DNA from: JBIIUJ01 sp044340025 | GTDB lineage: Bacteria > Pseudomonadota > Alphaproteobacteria > Caulobacterales > Aquidulcibacteraceae | Reading direction: 5' to 3' | Assembly (NCBI GenBank): GCA_044340025.1 | Contig: JBIIUJ010000019.1 | Span: 1 to 28,221, forward strand | DNA: 28,221 nucleotides | Shown here: positions 9,832 through 18,101 of the stretch, one piece after another | Position numbering within the stretch: the stretch's first letter is position 1 | Layout: each line of letters starts with the position of its first letter | Notes under the pieces: model-generated | The model's database searches: none | Seen by the model: only the letters and a program-made list of their open reading frames with translations | What the model was told of the DNA's origin: nothing | Made by a program: the position numbers and the translations under genes

Positions 9832-10656
9832 ATGTCGGCGGCGCTGTTTCATCAGGGCCCGCCGCAGGCGCATGTCGGCCTTGCGCCTATCGCGCTGGAG
9901 CGCTGGCTGACGCCGGACGATCAGGCCGCCTGGCTGCCGGCCAAGGCCGCCCTGATGGACGCGCGCTTTGCGGAGACCTTCGCCGAGGTCGCGCACAGCC
10001 GCCCCGGTCAGGAGGAGGCCGCCGGCCTGATCGGCGCGGTGGCGGCCGTGCCGGAAGGGCCCGCTCCGCCGCTGGCGCGGGCCGCACGCGCGGTGTCGGA
10101 TGATCTGGTGCTGGTGGAGCCGGGGCCGGATGGCTGGACGGTGAGCGCCATCAGCCTGTGCAGCCCCACCTATTTCACCGCCGCCCATGCGCTGGGCAAG
10201 GCGCTGGGCGCGCTGCATGCCCCGGTGCCGGGCGGCGACCCGGACCTGTCTGGCAGGATCGCGCGGGTGTTTTCCGCCCTGCGGCCCGATCTGGTGCTGG
10301 AGCGCTTCAACTGGACGCTGCAGGCCGGCTCCGACCGCTTCACCCCCAGCATCGCCCCGCTGCGCGCGCGCGCCCAGGCGGCTGCGCCCCAGGAGGCCGC
10401 CCGCCTGCTGCATCAGCGCGTGGAGCGCCAGACCATCCGCCGCCTGCCGCAGACGGGCGGCGTGCTCTTCACCATCAGGGTGCGCCTCGCCCCGCTCGCC
10501 GGCCTCATCGCCGCGCCGACAGACCGCGCCGCCTTCGCCACTGCCTGGTCCCAAGCCCCGGCGGCGTTTCGCGCCTACAAGGGCTGGGAAGCCCTGGACC
10601 CCCTCGTTCAGGCTCTGCTGGCGGGGGAGGGTGGTTCCAGCACCGCCAACGTCTGA
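9832..10656 (+). CDS. DUF3445 family, heme-dependent oxidative N-demethylase-like protein
   Basis: The 274-residue product matches the DUF3445 family, whose characterised members are heme-dependent oxidative N-demethylases or dimethylamine monooxygenase subunits. The most recognisable segment is RVERQTIRRLPQTGGVLFTIRVRLAPL (given in parts: RVERQTIRRLP, then TGGVLFTIRV) near residues 198-220. An earlier block around LCSPTYFTAAHALGKALGALH corresponds to the family region with a conserved SPS/SPT turn and His. The start at 9832 is 20 bases after secA; the ribosome-binding site is poor (GGGG), suggesting coupling to upstream translation. There is no signal peptide or membrane segment. No amine-oxidation genes or ferredoxin-reductase partner are nearby, so the substrate is unknown. 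Family call moderately sure, activity inferred. Confidence 0.72.
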   Translation: MSAALFHQGPPQAHVGLAPIALERWLTPDDQAAWLPAKAALMDARFAETFAEVAHSRPGQEEAAGLIGAVAAVPEGPAPPLARAARAVSDDLVLVEPGPDGWTVSAISLCSPTYFTAAHALGKALGALHAPVPGGDPDLSGRIARVFSALRPDLVLERFNWTLQAGSDRFTPSIAPLRARAQAAAPQEAARLLHQRVERQTIRRLPQTGGVLFTIRVRLAPLAGLIAAPTDRAAFATAWSQAPAAFRAYKGWEALDPLVQALLAGEGGSSTANV

Positions 10657-10743
10657 CCAGTGGCTCAGACATTGGCCGCGCATGGCCGGGGCGGCGGGTC
10701 TGTGCTAGCCAATGGCTATAGAAAGCAGACCGGGGGGAAGACG

Positions 10744-11475
10744 ATGAGCTTGAGCGGCAAGGTGGCGGTGGTGACGGGCGGCACGCGCGGCATCGGGGCG
10801 GCGATTTCGCTGGCGCTGAAGGCCGAGGGCGCCACCGTGGTGGCCAATTACGCCGGCAACGACGCAGCCGCAGCCGCCTTCAAGGCCGAGACCGGCATCG
10901 CGGTGAAGAAATTCGATGTGGCCGATTACGCCGCCTGCGCCGCTGCGCTCGCCGAGATCGAGGCCGAGGCCGGCCCCGTGGACATCGTGGTCAACAATGC
11001 GGGCATCACGCGCGACGGCTTCCTGCACAAGATGACGCCCGAGCAGTGGCGCGAGGTGATCGGGGTCGACCTCGACAGCGTCTTCAACATGACCCGCCCC
11101 GTGATCGAGGGGATGCGCGCGCGCGGCTATGGCCGGATCATCAACATCTCGTCCATCAACGGGCAGAAGGGCCAGATCGGCCAGTCGAACTATTCCGCCG
11201 CCAAGGCCGGCATGATCGGCTTCACCAAGGCGCTCGCCCAGGAGGGCGCCGCCAAGGGCATCACGGTCAATTGCGTCGCGCCCGGCTATATCCGGACCGA
11301 GATGGTGGCCGCGATGAAGCCCGAAGCGCTGGAGAAGGTGGTGGCGACCATCCCCGCCGGCCGGCTGGGCGAGGCGGAAGAAATCGCCCGCGCGGTGGTT
11401 TTTCTGGCCGCCGACCCCGGCTTTATCAACGGCTCCACCCTGACAATCAACGGAGCGCAGTACATAGCCGGGTGA
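10744..11475 (+). CDS. phbB: Acetoacetyl-CoA reductase (short-chain dehydrogenase)
   Basis: PhbB reduces acetoacetyl-CoA to (R)-3-hydroxybutyryl-CoA with NADPH, the second step of polyhydroxybutyrate synthesis. The 243-residue product has the classical SDR layout: TGGTRGIG at 11-18 for NADPH, NNAG at 84-87, and catalytic S137, Y150 and K154. The stretch SSINGQKGQIGQSNYSAAKAG and the C-terminal GSTLTINGAQYIAG are typical of PhbB and distinguish it from FabG. The ATG at 10744 follows a purine-rich GGGGGGAAG. Neither the thiolase phaA nor the synthase phaC is in the window, so the gene is separated from the rest of the pathway. FabG-like activity cannot be excluded. Confidence 0.9.
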   Translation: MSLSGKVAVVTGGTRGIGAAISLALKAEGATVVANYAGNDAAAAAFKAETGIAVKKFDVADYAACAAALAEIEAEAGPVDIVVNNAGITRDGFLHKMTPEQWREVIGVDLDSVFNMTRPVIEGMRARGYGRIINISSINGQKGQIGQSNYSAAKAGMIGFTKALAQEGAAKGITVNCVAPGYIRTEMVAAMKPEALEKVVATIPAGRLGEAEEIARAVVFLAADPGFINGSTLTINGAQYIAG

Positions 11476-11478
11476 CTT

Positions 11479-11493
11479 GGCAAGAATCTTGCC
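11479..11493 (+). repeat. Small perfect hairpin after phbB
   Basis: GGCAAG (11479-11484) and CTTGCC (11488-11493) form a 6-bp perfect stem with a 3-base loop just after the phbB stop. It lacks a T-run. It may be a weak terminator or an operator for the next gene; the evidence is symmetry only. Confidence 0.35.
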
Positions 11494-11528
11494 TAGATTT
11501 CGCCGCCCTCCGGGGGGAGAAGCGCGCG

Positions 11529-12260
11529 ATGGATCGACGGCAAGTGCTGCTCGGCGCGATAAGCGTGCTGAGCGCCGGGCGGGCGGATGCCCAGTCCAAT
11601 CCCATGCGCGATGGGTTCTTCCCCAGAAACGCCCCGGCGCCCCAGGCGATTCTTTACGAGACGCCTGTCGCGCAGGTGCGCTTCGTGCTGGACCGCTCAA
11701 ACCCGCGCCAGCCGCTCTTGCGGTTCGAGGGCGAAAACGAGATCTGGGCGCTGAGCGTCGTGCGTGGGCCGCGCGGCGACGACATTCTCAAGACCGACAC
11801 GGATGAGACGCTGCTGCGCATCACGGCGCTGGGCGGGGTGACGCTCTATGGCCCGGAGGGCGAGCTCGGCGCGCCAGCGGCGGTGGTGAGCCGCGCGCGG
11901 CCCTTCACCAGCCCCAATGGCGGGGATGGTTCGCTTGCCGCGGTGCAGGCCCGCGTTATCGGCGCAGCGCGCCGGGGGCTGGATCGCCGCGTGATCGTGG
12001 AAGCGCCCGAGCGTCTGCCCGTCGCGTTCCTGTCGGACGCCGCCCGCCGGGTGGAGGATGCGCTTGAAGCCGCCGCGCGCGGCCCACGTCGGCGCGGGCT
12101 TTTGCGGATGCGCGCGGTGCGCTTCGAGCAGGCGCGCGAAAGCTTCGCCGCCTTCGATGGCGCGTTGTTGCGGGTGGGCCTGGCGCCGAGCCTCTCCTAT
12201 GCCGGCAGGCCCTCCAGCAAGGCCGTGCGCGCCGCGCTGGAAGCCGCGCGCCGAGCCTGA
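11529..12260 (+). CDS. Exported protein of unknown function (DUF4908-like)
   Basis: The 243-residue product has a cleavable N-terminal signal, MDRRQVLLGAISVLSAGRADA, with probable cleavage after ADA. The RR followed by hydrophobic residues is compatible with the Tat pathway but lacks the full motif. The mature part is an all-beta-looking first half (EIWALSVVRGPRGDDILKTD, LLRITALGGVTLYGPEGE) followed by an Arg/Ala-rich helical half. It resembles, by recall, the DUF4908 proteins of Caulobacterales; I cannot confirm this without a search. GGGGGGAGA (11512-11520) is 8 bases before the ATG, supporting the start. It follows phbB by 53 bases and converges on rpoH, with 16 bases between stops. No function is assigned. 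Confidence 0.75.
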   Translation: MDRRQVLLGAISVLSAGRADAQSNPMRDGFFPRNAPAPQAILYETPVAQVRFVLDRSNPRQPLLRFEGENEIWALSVVRGPRGDDILKTDTDETLLRITALGGVTLYGPEGELGAPAAVVSRARPFTSPNGGDGSLAAVQARVIGAARRGLDRRVIVEAPERLPVAFLSDAARRVEDALEAAARGPRRRGLLRMRAVRFEQARESFAAFDGALLRVGLAPSLSYAGRPSSKAVRAALEAARRA

Positions 12261-12276
12261 AGGCGGCACGCGCCGG

Positions 12277-13182
12277 TCAGGCGGCGGGGGCGGCCTGCGC
12301 CTCGATCAGGCCCTTGTCTGCCGCAGCGGCCCGCATTGCGGCCTGGAGCTTCTCGAAAGCGCGCACTTCGATCTGGCGGATCCGCTCGCGGCTGACGCCA
12401 TAATGGGCGGCGAGGTCTTCCAGCGTCAGCGGCTCATCGCGCAGGCGCCGCTCGCGCAGGATGTGCTGCTCACGCGCATTCAGGCTCGCCATCGCCGCGC
12501 CCAGCAGTTCCATGCGGGCGTCATGCTCCTCGCGCTTGGCGTAGGCGTTTTCCTGGCTCTCGGAATCATCGGCCAGCCAGTCCTGCCATTCCGCATCGCC
12601 GTCCTCGCCGACGCGGATGTTCAACGAGGCGTCCGGCCCGCGCATGCGCCGGTTCATCATCACCACTTCATCGTCGGTGACGGCGAGCTTGGTGGCGATC
12701 TGCTTCACATGGTCGGGCGTGAGGTCGCCCTCTTCGATGGCTTCGATCTGGCCCTTCAGCCGGCGCAGATTGAAGAACAGCTTCTTTTGCGCCGCCGTCG
12801 TGCCGAGTTTCACCAGCGACCACGAGCGCAGGATGTATTCCTGGATAGAGGCGCGGATCCACCACATCGCATAGGTGGCGAGCCGGAAGCCCTTGTCGGG
12901 ATCGAACTTCTTGACCGCCTGCATCAGGCCGATGTTGCCTTCCGAGATCACTTCCGCGATCGGCAGGCCATAGCCGCGATAGCCCATGGCCATCTTGGCC
13001 ACGAGCCGCAGGTGGCTGGTGACAAGCTTGTGCGCGGCGCCGGTGTCCTGATGCTGCCGCCAGCGCTGGGCGAGCATGAATTCCTCGTCGCGCTCGAGCA
13101 TGGGGAAGCGGCGGATCTCGTCGAGATACCGCTGGAGGCCAAGCTCCGGGCTCAGTCCGATCGTAAGGGCGCGTGACGCCAT
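12277..13182 (-). CDS. rpoH: RNA polymerase sigma-32 (heat-shock) factor RpoH
   Basis: RpoH directs RNA polymerase to heat-shock promoters. From the ATG at 13182 the product has 301 residues. Region 2.1-2.4 is clear (EFMLAQRWRQHQDTGAAHKL, then DPDKGFRLATYAMWWIRASI). The diagnostic RpoH box QKKLFFNLR lies at 132-140. Region 4.2 carries the helix-turn-helix LTLEDLAAHYGVSRERIRQI near the C-terminus. An in-frame GTG four codons earlier (13194) is only 1 base from GGAAAGG (13196-13202), too close, so the ATG, 13 bases from that site, is preferred. It lies 131 bases downstream of topA on the same strand and probably has its own promoter. groESL and clpB, likely regulon members, are in the same window. 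Confidence 0.97.
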   Translation of the reverse strand: MASRALTIGLSPELGLQRYLDEIRRFPMLERDEEFMLAQRWRQHQDTGAAHKLVTSHLRLVAKMAMGYRGYGLPIAEVISEGNIGLMQAVKKFDPDKGFRLATYAMWWIRASIQEYILRSWSLVKLGTTAAQKKLFFNLRRLKGQIEAIEEGDLTPDHVKQIATKLAVTDDEVVMMNRRMRGPDASLNIRVGEDGDAEWQDWLADDSESQENAYAKREEHDARMELLGAAMASLNAREQHILRERRLRDEPLTLEDLAAHYGVSRERIRQIEVRAFEKLQAAMRAAAADKGLIEAQAAPAA

Positions 13183-13313
13183 GAAACCAACCACACCTTT
13201 CCATCGCCCGCGCGCATGCGCCCGCCGGGCACGCGATGATGTAGGAACGCCATCCGCGCCTTCCTAGGGACACACGGATTACGGTTTTGAAAAGGGGCCG
13301 CGGCGCCGCAGGC

Positions 13314-15920
13314 CTAAGCCTTCGGGGCCGCCTTCTTCGCACTCGCCCTTGGTTTGGCCTTGCCGGCCGGCTTGGCCTTGGGAGCGGCGGCTTTGCGCGC
13401 CGGCTTCTTGCCCTTGGCAGGGGCGGCCGCAGCGCGCGCGTCGATCAGCTGCACCGCTTCTTCCAGGGTCACGGCGGCGGGGTCTGCGCCCTTGGGCAGG
13501 GTCGCATTGGTCGTGCCGTCGGCGACATAGGGGCCATAGCGACCGGAAAACACCTTGATCGCCACGCCTGAGACGGGGTGGGCCCCAAGCTCGCGCAGGG
13601 CCGCCGGCGCGCCCCGCTGGGGACGGCCGCCGCCGGCGCGCTTTTCCGCGATGAGCGTGACGGCGCGGTTGAGCCCGATCTCGAACACATCGTCCACGCC
13701 GGGCAGATTGGCGTAGGTCTTGGCGTGCTGGAGATAGGGGCCGTAGCGACCGATATTGGCGAGGATCATCGCCCCGTCCTCAGGGTGGGCGCCGACCTCG
13801 CGCGGGAGGCTCAGGAGCCGCAGCGCCTTTTCCAGATCCAGCGCCTCGGGCGTCCAGCCCTTGGGCAGGCTCGCGCGCTTCAGGCTCTCGCCTTCGCCGC
13901 GCTGCACATAGGGCCCGAACCGGCCAGAGCGCAGGGTGATCTCTTCGCCCGTGCGATCATCCACGCCGAGCACCTTGCCATCAAGGCTGGGCGCGGCGGC
14001 CTCGCCGTCTGCGTCCGGAGCGGCGAGCGGGCGGGTATAGCGGCAGTCCGGATAGTTGGAGCAGCCGATGAAGGCGCCGAACTTGCCGGTCTTCAGGCTC
14101 AGCCGGCCGGTGGAGCAGGACGGGCAAACACGCGGATCGCCGCCATCGGCTTTCTCGGGGAAGAGGTGCGGGCTGAGCGCCTCGTCGATCGCGGCGATCA
14201 CGTTGGAGACGCGCAACTCCCCCATCTTCTCCACATCCGCGTGGAACGGGGCCCAGAATTCGCGCAGCAGCGCCTTCCATTCGAGCGCGCCCGCCGAGAC
14301 GTCGTCGAGCTTCTCTTCAAGCCCCGCCGTGAAGTCATATTCCACATAGCGGGCGAAGAAATTCTCGAGGAAGGCGGTGACCAGCCGGCCCTTGTCCTCT
14401 GGATGGAACCGGTTCTTCTCCAGCCGGACGTAGGAGCGCTCCTGCAGCACCGAGAGGATGGAGGCGTAGGTGGAAGGCCGGCCGATGCCCAGCTCCTCCA
14501 TCTTCTTCACGAGCGAGGCTTCCGAATAGCGCGGCGGCGGCTCGGTGAAGTGCTGGCTTGGCGTCACCTCGCGCACCCGCACCGCCTGGCCGACCTTGAG
14601 CTGAGGCAGGCGGCCGCCTTCCTCATCGCCGTCGGGGTCGTCGCGGCTCTCGTCGTAGAGCGTCAGGAAGCCGTCAAACAGCACCACGGTGCCCACAGCG
14701 CGCAGGCCCGCCGCGCCGGCGGAATCCTGCATGTCGATCGTGGTGCGCTCCAGCACCGCGCCAGCCATCTGGCTGGCGATGGCGCGCTTCCAGATCAGCT
14801 CATAGAGCCGGGCCATGTCGCTTTCGAGCCGCAGGCTGTCGGGACGGCGCATCGGATCGGTCGGGCGGATCGCCTCGTGGGCTTCCTGCGCGTTCTTGGC
14901 CTTGGAGCTGTAGCGGCGCGGCGTTTCGGGCAGATAACGGTCGCCATAGGACACGCCGATCGCCTTGCGACAGGCCACGAGCGCCTCTTCGGCCATCTGC
15001 ACGCCGTCGGTCCGCATATAGGTGATGAGGCCGACCGTCTCGCCGCCGATGTCCACGCCTTCATAGAGCTTCTGGGCCACCTGCATGGTGCGCTTGGCGG
15101 AAAAGCCCAGTTTGCGGGCTGCTTCCTGTTGCAGGGTGGAGGTTGTGAACGGCGGGGGAGGGTTGCGCTTGAGCGGCTTGGCTTCGACGGCGCTGACGGT
15201 GAAGCTTGCGTCGCGCACAGTGCGGGCGGCGGCTTCGGCCTGGTCCTGCGTGGCGAGGTCGAACTTCTTGAGCGCTTTGCCGGCGAGGCTCGCGAGCCTC
15301 GCGTCGAAGGTCTGGCCTGCATCGCAGACCGCTTCCACGGTCCAGTATTCCTGGGCGCGGAAGCGCTCGATCTCCATCTCGCGCTCGACCACCAGCCGCA
15401 GCGCCACCGATTGCACCCGCCCGGCGGAACGCGAGCCCGGCAGCTTGCGCCAGAGCACTGGCGAGAGCGTGAAGCCCACGAGATAATCGAGCGCGCGCCG
15501 GGCGAGATAGGCGCCCACGAGATCCTCGTCGATCGCGCGGGGCTTGGCCATGGCGGCGGTGACGGCGGACTTGGTGATGGCGTTGAACGTGACGCGTTCA
15601 ACCGTGACGTCCTTCAGGACCTTCCTGCCGCGCAGGGCTTCCTGCAAATGCCAGGAAATCGCCTCGCCTTCGCGGTCCGGGTCGGTGGCCAGGATCAGCG
15701 TCTCGGCGCCTTTCAGGGCCTCGGCGATCTCGCGGATGCGGGCTGCGCCGCGCGACTCCGCCTCCCAGGTCATGGCGAAATCTTCGTCCGGGCGCACCGA
15801 ACCATCCTTCGCCGGCAGGTCGCGCACATGACCATAGCTCGCCAAGACTTTGAAATCCTTGCCGAGATACTTGTTGATCGTCTTGGCTTTGGCCGGGGAT
15901 TCGACGACGACGACCTTCAT
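13314..15920 (-). CDS. topA: DNA topoisomerase I
   Basis: TopA relaxes negative supercoils through a transient 5'-phosphotyrosine break. The ATG at 15920 gives 868 residues starting MKVVVVESPAKAKTINKYLG; earlier in-frame codons to 15983 are unlike the family. The Toprim domain includes the metal-binding DPDREGE (80-86). The catalytic tyrosine is Y301 in GLITYMRTDG. One C4 zinc motif (C599, C602, C620, C626) is followed by at least three short C-terminal repeats of the GRYGPYV type and then a Lys/Ala/Pro tail of about 40 residues that should bind DNA. The ribosome-binding site is weak. It lies in the conserved alphaproteobacterial run pyrBC-plsY-dprA-topA, here interrupted by an opposing small gene. 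Confidence 0.98.
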   Translation of the reverse strand: MKVVVVESPAKAKTINKYLGKDFKVLASYGHVRDLPAKDGSVRPDEDFAMTWEAESRGAARIREIAEALKGAETLILATDPDREGEAISWHLQEALRGRKVLKDVTVERVTFNAITKSAVTAAMAKPRAIDEDLVGAYLARRALDYLVGFTLSPVLWRKLPGSRSAGRVQSVALRLVVEREMEIERFRAQEYWTVEAVCDAGQTFDARLASLAGKALKKFDLATQDQAEAAARTVRDASFTVSAVEAKPLKRNPPPPFTTSTLQQEAARKLGFSAKRTMQVAQKLYEGVDIGGETVGLITYMRTDGVQMAEEALVACRKAIGVSYGDRYLPETPRRYSSKAKNAQEAHEAIRPTDPMRRPDSLRLESDMARLYELIWKRAIASQMAGAVLERTTIDMQDSAGAAGLRAVGTVVLFDGFLTLYDESRDDPDGDEEGGRLPQLKVGQAVRVREVTPSQHFTEPPPRYSEASLVKKMEELGIGRPSTYASILSVLQERSYVRLEKNRFHPEDKGRLVTAFLENFFARYVEYDFTAGLEEKLDDVSAGALEWKALLREFWAPFHADVEKMGELRVSNVIAAIDEALSPHLFPEKADGGDPRVCPSCSTGRLSLKTGKFGAFIGCSNYPDCRYTRPLAAPDADGEAAAPSLDGKVLGVDDRTGEEITLRSGRFGPYVQRGEGESLKRASLPKGWTPEALDLEKALRLLSLPREVGAHPEDGAMILANIGRYGPYLQHAKTYANLPGVDDVFEIGLNRAVTLIAEKRAGGGRPQRGAPAALRELGAHPVSGVAIKVFSGRYGPYVADGTTNATLPKGADPAAVTLEEAVQLIDARAAAAPAKGKKPARKAAAPKAKPAGKAKPRASAKKAAPKA

Positions 15921-15978
15921 GGGGGGCGATTGAGCTCCAAGCGAGGGGCGTTCCCCTTGGGCGCGGCGCAGGGGCTTT

Positions 15979-15984
15979 GTCAAT
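15979..15984 (-). promoter_or_regulatory. Possible -35 element for topA
   Basis: TTGACA occurs on the minus strand 59 bases before the topA start, inside the 216-base divergent gap 15921-16136. No convincing -10 is found at standard spacing. The same gap holds a perfect 10-bp palindrome, GTCTATAGAC (16091-16100), near the start of the opposing small gene. Confidence 0.25.
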
Positions 15985-16136
15985 GCGCGGGCCCCTAAAG
16001 TCTTTGCCGATCATGCGCGATGCGCCGCCAGAAGGGCCCCGCTGAGGCTCCCGTCGCCTGCGACGTCGAGCGCCCGCCAAAGGGGTTGAAGTCTATAGAC
16101 ATTACTTAAGGTTGCAGATCGAAGGAGGGTTAACGC

Positions 16137-16334
16137 ATGTCTGTCCAGCAGGTCCGCGCCCCAACGCGCGAAGAGTTCGCCGACTACGCCAGCGCGATGC
16201 TGGCGGGGCTTTCGGCCATGGCGGAGGGGGCTGACATGGCCCGTCTGGCCGCTTTGCTGCGCGCGGCCGCGCAGGAGGCGGAGGCCGAGCGCACGCCGCC
16301 TAGCGCGAACAGGCGAGCCCGCCTGTCATCGTGA
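16137..16334 (+). CDS. Small protein of unknown function, 65 aa, overlapping the dprA 3' end
   Basis: A very strong ribosome-binding site (AGGAGGG, 16123-16129) lies 7 bases before the ATG, the main reason to accept this short gene. The product starts MSVQQVRAPTREEFADYASA and continues as an Ala/Leu/Met-rich amphipathic helix pair (AMLAGLSAMAEGADMARLAA, LLRAAAQEAEAER) with a basic tail. There is no signal peptide, membrane segment or recognisable domain. Its last 35 bases overlap the end of dprA on the opposite strand, and it is divergent from topA. The gap upstream holds TTGAAG (16086-16091) and a GTCTATAGAC palindrome that could belong to its promoter. The function is unknown; it may be a lineage-specific regulator or adaptor. 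Confidence 0.7.
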   Translation: MSVQQVRAPTREEFADYASAMLAGLSAMAEGADMARLAALLRAAAQEAEAERTPPSANRRARLSS

Positions 16335-17409
16335 TCGCGCGGCCGGCGATCTCCAGTTCCAGAAGGGCGGCGGCTGTCTCGGCCGCCGAGAGGTCGCAGG
16401 CGCGCGCGATCTCGTCGATCGCCATTGGGGTGGGCGAGAGTGCCTCGGCCACCCGCGCGATCAGGGCGGGGCTCAGGCCCGGTCCCGCGCCCGGTGGCGG
16501 GGCATAGGGTCCGCCGCCGGCGGGCTCTTCGGCGGACGGGCGCGACGATGCGGCGAGCGCGGCCAGCACGTCGGCGCCGGAGCGCACCAGGGTGGCGCCC
16601 TGACGGATCAGCCCATTGGGCCCGGCCGCGCGCGGCTCCAGCGGCGAGCCCGGCACGGCCAGCACCTCGCGGCCCTGCTCCAGCGCGCATCGCGCCGTGA
16701 TGAGCGAGCCGGAGCGCTCTTCGGCCTCCACAATCACGCAGCCAAGCGCCAGACCGGAGATCAGCCGGTTGCGGCGGGGAAAGTCGCGCGCGGTGGGCGC
16801 ATAGCCGAAAGGCCGCTCGCTCACGACCGCGCCATGCTCGGCGATGGCGTGGTGGAGGGCTTCGTGCTCCGGCGGCCAGATGCTGGCGACCCCGCCGGCG
16901 ACGGCGGCGACGGCGCCGGTGGCGAGGCTTGCCTGATGCGCCGCCCCGTCGATGCCGCGCGCCAGACCGGAAATCACCGTCCAGCCCGCTTCGCCAAGCT
17001 CGCCCGCCAGCAGGCGGGCCATCTTCAGCCCGGCGGCGGAGGCGTTGCGCGCGCCCACGATCGCCACCGATGGCCGGGCAAACAGGCTTGTCCCGCCCCA
17101 GACGCACAAAACCGGCGGCGGCGGGGCGAGCGCGGCGAGCGTCTGGGGATAGTCTGGCTCGCAGGCTGCGATGAAGCGTGCGCCGAAGGCGTGGGCGGCG
17201 TCGATCTCGGCCTCGGCCTCGGCCGCCGACACGGGACGGATCGCGCGGCGCCCAGCCTTGGCGGCCAGATCGGGCAGCGCCTCAAGCGCGCGCGCCGCAT
17301 CGCCGAACCGGGACAGCAGGCCGAAGAATGTGACCGGGCCGATGCTGTCCGTGCGCGTCAGGCGCAGCCAGTCGCGACGTTCCGCCGCGCTCAGCGTGCG
17401 ACGCTGCAT
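16300..17409 (-). CDS. dprA: DNA-processing protein DprA/Smf
   Basis: DprA loads RecA onto incoming single-stranded DNA during natural transformation; it is also widespread in species not known to be competent. The 369-residue product has an N-terminal SAM-like region, then the Rossmann-fold DprA domain with SVAIVGARNASAAGLKMA, VISGLARGIDGAAHQ, FPRRNRLISGLA and RSGSLITA, all DprA signatures. A C-terminal winged-helix (DML1-like) region follows, ending near EIARACDLSAAETAAALLEL. The ATG at 17409 shares one base with the plsY stop (TGATG), implying translational coupling. Its 3' end overlaps the small plus-strand gene by 35 bases. Confidence 0.96.
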   Translation of the reverse strand: MQRRTLSAAERRDWLRLTRTDSIGPVTFFGLLSRFGDAARALEALPDLAAKAGRRAIRPVSAAEAEAEIDAAHAFGARFIAACEPDYPQTLAALAPPPPVLCVWGGTSLFARPSVAIVGARNASAAGLKMARLLAGELGEAGWTVISGLARGIDGAAHQASLATGAVAAVAGGVASIWPPEHEALHHAIAEHGAVVSERPFGYAPTARDFPRRNRLISGLALGCVIVEAEERSGSLITARCALEQGREVLAVPGSPLEPRAAGPNGLIRQGATLVRSGADVLAALAASSRPSAEEPAGGGPYAPPPGAGPGLSPALIARVAEALSPTPMAIDEIARACDLSAAETAAALLELEIAGRAITMTGGLACSR

Positions 17410-18029
17410 CACGCCTCGGCCTCGGCGGGGCCGTCCTTCTTCTGGCCGATCTTTGGCTCATCGCCGCTGCGCAGCCGCGCGATGTTGGCTCTGTGCAGCC
17501 AGAAGATCAGCGCGGCCATGACGCCCAGAGCGCTGACGCCCGCCGGTCCGACATGGAACACAACGCCCAGCACGGGCGCGGCCGCGGCAGCCACAAGAGC
17601 CCCGAGGGAGGAGAAGCGGAACGTATAGGCGGTCATCACCCACAGCAGCGCGGCAAGCAGGCCCACGGGCCAGGCGCCCACCAGGATCGTGCCGAAGAAG
17701 GTCGCAACCCCCTTGCCGCCCTTGAAGCCCAACCAGACCGGAAAGCAATGGCCGAGAAAGGCGCAGGCGCCCGCCGCCCAACCCACATCCTCGCCAAACA
17801 GAGCCCGGCCGATCGCCAGCGCTGCGGCCGCCTTGCCGCTGTCGAGGATGAGGGTGGCGAGCGCCAGATCCTTGCGGCCGGTGCGCAGCACATTGGTCGC
17901 ACCGATATTGCCCGAGCCCACCGATCGGATGTCGCCCAGCCCGGCGGCTTTCACCAGCACCAGCCCGAACGGGATCGACCCCAGAAGGTAGCCCCCGACG
18001 GCCGCGACCACCCAGCCGATGAAGTCCAT
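17409..18029 (-). CDS. plsY: Acyl-phosphate glycerol-3-phosphate acyltransferase PlsY
   Basis: PlsY transfers an acyl group from acyl-phosphate (made by PlsX) to glycerol-3-phosphate, the first step of phospholipid synthesis; it is an inner-membrane protein. The ATG at 18029 with GGGAGAA 6 bases upstream gives 206 residues. The active-site motifs are intact: SVGSGNIGATNVLR (motif 1) and GHCFPVWLGFKGGKGVAT (motif 2). Five or so hydrophobic segments are visible, the first being IGWVVAAVGGYLLGSIPFG. The C-terminus is a charged cytoplasmic tail. It follows the pyrC-like gene by 72 bases and overlaps dprA by one base, as in other alphaproteobacteria. Confidence 0.97.
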   Translation of the reverse strand: MDFIGWVVAAVGGYLLGSIPFGLVLVKAAGLGDIRSVGSGNIGATNVLRTGRKDLALATLILDSGKAAAALAIGRALFGEDVGWAAGACAFLGHCFPVWLGFKGGKGVATFFGTILVGAWPVGLLAALLWVMTAYTFRFSSLGALVAAAAAPVLGVVFHVGPAGVSALGVMAALIFWLHRANIARLRSGDEPKIGQKKDGPAEAEA

Positions 18030-18101
18030 GTGCGCTTCTCCCAAGTCCTCTTGCGCCAAGGCTAGCCGGGCGCGCCGGCTTTGGCGACTGGCCGGGCCGC
18101 C

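Noticed and set aside
13183..13194. GTG start four codons before the chosen rpoH ATG
   Set aside because: It would lie one base from the putative ribosome-binding site, too close for initiation.
15921..15983. 21-codon N-terminal extension of TopA
   Set aside because: Topoisomerase I proteins start at the MKVVVVESPAKAK segment; the extension is unlike the family.
13578..15998. An 806-codon open frame antisense to topA
   Set aside because: It is a shadow of topA with no domain and no ribosome-binding site; topA is unambiguous.
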